From: an uncultured Treponema sp.
GTDB lineage: Bacteria; Spirochaetota; Spirochaetia; Treponematales; Treponemataceae
Direction: 5' to 3'
DNA length: 35,660 nucleotides
Assembly (NCBI GenBank): GCA_938045195.1
Contig: CALINC010000106.1
Location: forward strand, 1 to 35,660
Below the pieces are notes generated by a model. That model made no database searches and was not told where the DNA came from. It saw only the letters and a program-made list of their open reading frames with translations. A program made the translations under genes and the position numbers. Shown here in pieces: positions 32,229 to 35,660 of the stretch. Each line of letters starts with the position of its first letter. Within the stretch, counting starts at the first letter, position 1.

Positions 32229-33497
32229 ATGAAAAATTCCGTTTTGACTTTTTTTACGCTGCTTTTTCTTATGCTTTTCGGATGTTCAAAAACAGAAACC
32301 GAAAAAATAAATTCTATACAAAGCGCAAATACTGAAAACAAGATATTAAACATGCCTGCGCCTGAAAAAAATGAAAGTATAAACAATGCCGATACAACCG
32401 CTTTAGGTAAAAGCATAAACGATTCGGAAATGGTGGACTTACAACTTCCAAAAGAAGGCGTTTATTTTCCAATTGGTCCCTATGATGACGGAAAAGAACC
32501 TGAGTTCGGTAAGTATTATGATGAGACTGGAACGAATATCATCACCGAAGGTTTTTTAACCCAATCTTATTCTATCGGAAAGTATGAAGTTACCTATCAC
32601 CTGTGGAAAAAAGTATATGACTGGGCAATAACGGGAGCAGGCAAAGATAAAGGTTATTCATTTCGAAAAGGGGAAATGGGCTATGCAATTAATGAAAAAG
32701 ATAAAAAAACATTAAATGAAACCCATCCGGTAACGGGGGTAAACTGGTATGACTGCATTGTCTGGTGTAATGCGTACTCTGAAATGACCGGAGCGGTTCC
32801 CGTATATTATAAAAAAGAAATTGCCGATGAAAGCGGAAAAATAAAAGAAGAAAATATAAAGAATTACGAAAAATTTATTTTACGAAATGCAAAGACCGAA
32901 AAAAAAGACTGCGATAAGACTGTACGGCTTACGGCGAAAGAATTAGGTATGGAACAGAAAGAAAACGGTTTTAGATTGCCTACTTGGCTTGAATGGCAGC
33001 TTGCCGCACGGCTTACCGATAAAAAAAATTTTATCGTAAGCAAAAACGGAAAAGACCTTACCTGTACGGTAAACGGTAAAGAATGGTATTTTACAAAAGG
33101 TTCTACGGTGTCTGGCGGAACGGTGAGTGTTGTAAATAAAACTACAATTGAAACTGCTGTGCATGATGCAAGAAAATATGCAAATTACGGTTCTTTTTTA
33201 GGTATGCATGAAATACCGCCGCAGCTCAAATCTGCATTAACAACTGCCGTAGGAAGTTTACTTGCAAATGCTTTGGATATTTATGATATGTCAGGTAATG
33301 TAAGTGAGTGGTGTTTTGATTATTATCCTAAAACAAGATTAACTCCTTCGGGGAGAACATTACAGGGTGCAAGTTGTGGTACTGAACTTGCTTTAATTGC
33401 TATCGGAGACAAAGGATTATCACAACCGAATATCATCGCTGGAAAAAATAAAGTGTTTCCTCTTATACCGGGATTACGGTTGTGTAGGACAAAATAA
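32229..33497 (+). CDS. FGE-sulfatase (SUMF1) fold lipoprotein
   Basis: 422 residues from ATG 32229 (TGAGGT about 7 nt upstream); the 36 in-frame residues before it span the operator and promoter region and are rejected. Lipobox 'MLFGC' puts lipid on C19. A polar linker precedes the fold (about 80-422): 'YFPIGPYDDG', 'SIGKYEVTYHLWKKVYDWA', 'HPVTGVNWYDCIVWCNAYSEMTG', 'FRLPTWLEWQLAAR', 'YDMSGNVSEWCFDYYP', and 'IPGLRLCRT' at the end. True formylglycine-generating enzymes end with a Cys-containing 'RGGS...GFRCA' segment; here this is 'QGASC' and 'GLRLC', so catalysis is doubtful. Treponemes have many such proteins, mostly of unknown role. Its place beside the peptide gene is the notable point. Confidence 0.85.
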   Translation: MKNSVLTFFTLLFLMLFGCSKTETEKINSIQSANTENKILNMPAPEKNESINNADTTALGKSINDSEMVDLQLPKEGVYFPIGPYDDGKEPEFGKYYDETGTNIITEGFLTQSYSIGKYEVTYHLWKKVYDWAITGAGKDKGYSFRKGEMGYAINEKDKKTLNETHPVTGVNWYDCIVWCNAYSEMTGAVPVYYKKEIADESGKIKEENIKNYEKFILRNAKTEKKDCDKTVRLTAKELGMEQKENGFRLPTWLEWQLAARLTDKKNFIVSKNGKDLTCTVNGKEWYFTKGSTVSGGTVSVVNKTTIETAVHDARKYANYGSFLGMHEIPPQLKSALTTAVGSLLANALDIYDMSGNVSEWCFDYYPKTRLTPSGRTLQGASCGTELALIAIGDKGLSQPNIIAGKNKVFPLIPGLRLCRTK

Positions 33498-33557
33498 TGG
33501 AAATAGAAAGCGGAAGGGAAACCTTTAAAATTATAGAGGATATTTCAATTATTTAAA
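33498..33557 (+). CDS. Possible 19-residue ORF after the lipoprotein gene
   Basis: An ATG directly abuts the stop of the lipoprotein gene and reads MEIESGRETFKIIEDISII, then TAA. It has no ribosome binding site of its own, so expression would need coupling. It may be a remnant or chance. The next ~35 nt are A-rich with short GTAAAAA units. Confidence 0.2.
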
Positions 33558-33604
33558 AAAGTAAAAAGTAAAAAAGTAAAAAAATAATATAAGGAGTAGG
33601 GCTT

Positions 33605-33817
33605 ATGACTAAAAAAATCGAACCTAAATTTATGAATAATCGTGCGCCGGAACAGGCTTACGGGTGCGGTTGTATTTGCAGCGGACACCATCAAAACCAT
33701 AGTACAGGCAAAAATGCCGGTATTAATACTGGTGATTGCGGATGTACTTGTCATAGTATAGTCAATGCTTATGCAAATGCAGACTTGGCATATGACCATA
33801 AAATTTGGAAAGTCTAA
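33605..33817 (+). CDS. Cysteine-rich peptide with two CxCxC triplets, possible RiPP precursor
   Basis: 70 residues with AAGGAG (33591-33596) 8 nt upstream. The N-terminal ~19 residues 'MTKKIEPKFMNNRAPEQAY' are polar and leader-like. Two matching triplets follow: CGCIC (C21, C23, C25) and CGCTC (C45, C47, C49), with H28, H29, H32 and H50 nearby. The tail is about 20 residues. The pattern recalls, from memory, clostridial Cys-rich putative bacteriocins (CLI_3235-like) with a 'KKL..KF....VEAY.C.C' leader. Metal binding by two Cys-His clusters is an alternative. There is no signal peptide, so export would need a transporter; two permease genes follow after 59 and 1348 nt. Confidence 0.75.
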   Translation: MTKKIEPKFMNNRAPEQAYGCGCICSGHHQNHSTGKNAGINTGDCGCTCHSIVNAYANADLAYDHKIWKV

Positions 33818-33827
33818 ATAATTTTTA

Positions 33828-33857
33828 ATAGGTATCTCTCCGCTTGTTTTTACCTAT
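33828..33857 (+). other. Hairpin between the peptide gene and the permease genes
   Basis: Perfect 7-bp stem ATAGGTA (33828-33834) with TACCTAT (33851-33857), 16-nt loop. In peptide operons a hairpin after the precursor gene often makes the peptide transcript more abundant than the downstream message. No T-run of note follows, so it could also protect RNA ends. Confidence 0.4.
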
Positions 33858-33876
33858 ACTAATATATGGAGATTTT

Positions 33877-35157
33877 ATGTTCAAACTAATAAATTTTGAA
33901 TTAAAAAAAATATTTACTGATACGGCTGCAAAATATGTATTTGCAGCACTTATAATATGGGTAGTATTTAGTATATATACAAGTATATCATCATTTTATT
34001 TTAGTATTGGAGACAAGGAAAATAGACTCTGGTTTATTCCGTCTTCCGGACTGGAGGCAATAAAGCTGGTAAAGGAAAAAATGTATAACTACGAAACCGA
34101 ATTTACGGCGGAAAATTTACGGCAAGTTTTTAAGGATGAACGAAAACTATTAGAAGAATTTGAAAAAAAAGTAAAAACAAGTAATTGGTCGCCTGCACGC
34201 ATAAATGCAGAAAATGAGCGGATGTATTCAAAAATGAATGTGTTATATCCCATTGATGAGCTGTTAATGACCAAAGATGCAAATGTGTATGATATTCAGG
34301 ATGTACAAAGAGCAGATGAAGCAGTCCCTAATGATTTTTATGATAGATTTTTTAATTTTAGAGCTTATAGTAGAGAAGGTCTTATTCATCAAACAGAAAA
34401 AGATTTAGTCCGAAAAAAACTGGATCGTCTGCCTATCCCTTATAAATATAAATATTGTGAAGGTTGGAAACAAATAACGCAAACGGTAGATAGTTTTCAA
34501 GAGTTGCTTCCATTATTTATTTTAATACTATTCATGCTTGTATTAAAAGTAGAAAATGAATCGGGAATGACAAATATAATATTTACAACAATATATGGGA
34601 GAACAAAATCTGCATATATAAAAATATATTCTGCATTAATTATCGTAACGGCAATATACACGATAGTATTTTTAATATATTCTTTAGGAATTTTAATACC
34701 TTTTGGTTTTAAAGGTTGGGATGTACAAATACAGACAGGATGGGCGCATGAATCAATTTATAATTTAAATTATTTGCAGTTTTTTTTATTTCAATTTTTA
34801 TTAGGCTGGATATTAAGTGTATTTTGTCTTCTTATTGGTCTTTGTATATTTTCATTTTGTCAAAACTATATGGTTTCTATGATAGGTGCCGTTGTTTTGA
34901 TATACAGTATGCGATTTTTTATTATGTTAATAAATGTTCGAAAAAGTTTTATTGCAAAATATATCAGTGTATTAGGTATAAATATATTGAATACATTTTA
35001 TAATTTCTTGGGAATAATATACGATGGTGAATTTATATATTTTTTTGGTATTCCTGTATTACGTGCTTATGGAATAGCGATATGGTATAGCATAATAGTT
35101 TTTGTCTTAACCGTATTAATTATTTTTAACTATAAAAAAATGCAAATTAAAAATTAG
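33877..35157 (+). CDS. ABC-2-like permease
   Basis: 426 residues from ATG 33877, with GGAG at 33868-33871; an in-frame TTG at 33844 lies within the hairpin region and is rejected. The N-terminus 'MFKLINFELKKIF' is typical of ABC-2 permeases. One membrane segment (about 20-40) is followed by a hydrophilic region of about 170 residues, then five or six membrane segments from about 210 to the end. The 'VENESGMTNIIFTTIYGRTKSAYIKI' stretch is the ABC-2 coupling-helix type. The ATPase partner should be the fusion protein encoded at 30998. The large outside domain is unusual and may contact the cargo. Confidence 0.8.
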   Translation: MFKLINFELKKIFTDTAAKYVFAALIIWVVFSIYTSISSFYFSIGDKENRLWFIPSSGLEAIKLVKEKMYNYETEFTAENLRQVFKDERKLLEEFEKKVKTSNWSPARINAENERMYSKMNVLYPIDELLMTKDANVYDIQDVQRADEAVPNDFYDRFFNFRAYSREGLIHQTEKDLVRKKLDRLPIPYKYKYCEGWKQITQTVDSFQELLPLFILILFMLVLKVENESGMTNIIFTTIYGRTKSAYIKIYSALIIVTAIYTIVFLIYSLGILIPFGFKGWDVQIQTGWAHESIYNLNYLQFFLFQFLLGWILSVFCLLIGLCIFSFCQNYMVSMIGAVVLIYSMRFFIMLINVRKSFIAKYISVLGINILNTFYNFLGIIYDGEFIYFFGIPVLRAYGIAIWYSIIVFVLTVLIIFNYKKMQIKN

Positions 35158-35165
35158 GAGGAAAA

Positions 35166-35660
35166 ATGATAAGTTTGAAACCGCCAATTAACTTAACAAA
35201 ATTTGAAGTTATAAAATTAGTAAACAAGATAAGTCTTCTTTGTGTTGTTTTATTTACCGCTCTTATTATGCAAAGATTTTTTATAACAGATATTTTTAGT
35301 AATATATATTGTATTTATCTTGATGAAGATGGAATGATTCAGTATATTAAAGGTAAAGAAGCATACGAAAAGGAAAAAAAACTACAGGAGCTGCATAGAG
35401 GGAGTTTGACAATAGAAAAGTTTGAAGAAGCGTTTTTAAACTATCAAGAAAAGGTAGAAGAATTCAGTTTGGAAGGGGAGTTGGCATGGAAATATGAATA
35501 CCGCAATATAAACGATATTTTTACTATGGCATTCTCTGAGCCCGATTTGTTCGACTACTTTATAAAAGATGAATTAAAATTAACCGATTTAAAACAAATA
35601 TACACAAATAGGATATATCAATTAGAAGAATCAATGAGTTCACCTAAAAATAAAATTCAT
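35166..35660 (+). CDS. Second ABC-2-like permease, truncated by the window end
   Basis: 165 codons are visible and the frame is open to the last base. AGGAGG (35156-35161) precedes the ATG by 4 nt, right after the previous stop. It begins 'MISLKPPINLTKFEVIKLV', has one membrane segment near 22-40, and then a charged region with 'GKEAYEKEKKLQELHRGSLT' that resembles 'GLEAIKLVKEKMYNYETEFT' of the first permease. The two are probably paralogous halves of one transporter. The C-terminal membrane part lies outside the window. Confidence 0.8.
   Translation, partial: MISLKPPINLTKFEVIKLVNKISLLCVVLFTALIMQRFFITDIFSNIYCIYLDEDGMIQYIKGKEAYEKEKKLQELHRGSLTIEKFEEAFLNYQEKVEEFSLEGELAWKYEYRNINDIFTMAFSEPDLFDYFIKDELKLTDLKQIYTNRIYQLEESMSSPKNKIH

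Noticed and set aside
33558..33590. A-rich GTAAAAA units as a functional repeat array
   Set aside because: Short, imperfect and low in complexity; likely simple A-rich leader sequence, though slippage is possible.
1..35660. tRNA, rRNA, known riboswitch or prophage genes
   Set aside because: I looked for TpsiC-like GTTCGA motifs, conserved riboswitch cores and phage proteins and saw none; a covariance-model search was not possible.

Overview
This window is a low-GC chromosomal segment of a spirochaete, almost certainly a Treponema of the cultivable oral or gut type. The evidence is a flagellar sheath protein FlaA, permissive spirochaetal lipoboxes, and the gene order flaA - relA/spoT-like - rpsT - HU - lnt - bactofilin, which I recall from treponeme genomes. 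No tRNA, rRNA, CRISPR array, transposase or phage gene was seen.

Layout. (1) 1-8714 is a mostly housekeeping block on the + strand: a GerMN-like membrane protein, flaA with a strong promoter and terminator, a small alarmone-synthetase/TPR fusion, rpsT, then a tight run of HU, lnt, bactofilin and cinA, then a treponeme-type hypothetical and a rhomboid protease. (2) 8751-19250 holds a small exported protein and a 9.5-kb gene for a 3173-residue surface lipoprotein. That protein has many Ig-like modules, a probable IPT/TIG module and a probable C-terminal beta-propeller. The gene has a near-consensus promoter, a short leader ORF, and two intrinsic terminators in tandem. (3) 19346-26115 carries a hypothetical, transketolase behind a leader full of hairpins, and two minus-strand genes (ComM/YifB and a GPH-type sugar symporter). 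(4) 26285-30908 is accessory: a DUF4405 gene broken by frameshifts, an HD phosphohydrolase, a ~103-bp repeat with terminal inverted repeats, a NYN-LOTUS-cold-shock-like fusion followed by two hypotheticals, and a SIMPL lipoprotein.

(5) 30940-35660 is the most interesting region. One protein carries an ABC-type ATPase domain with intact Walker motifs but degenerate signature, Q-loop and H-loop, fused to an OmpR/PhoB-type winged helix. It is followed by helically phased TTAAG direct repeats that look like an operator, a lipoprotein with an FGE-sulfatase (SUMF1) fold, a 70-residue peptide with two CxCxC triplets and a leader-like N-terminus, and two ABC-2-like permeases, the second cut by the window end. 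My reading (inference) is a self-regulated exporter and peptide locus, possibly for a ribosomally made peptide. No modification enzyme is visible in the window, so the class of product is open.
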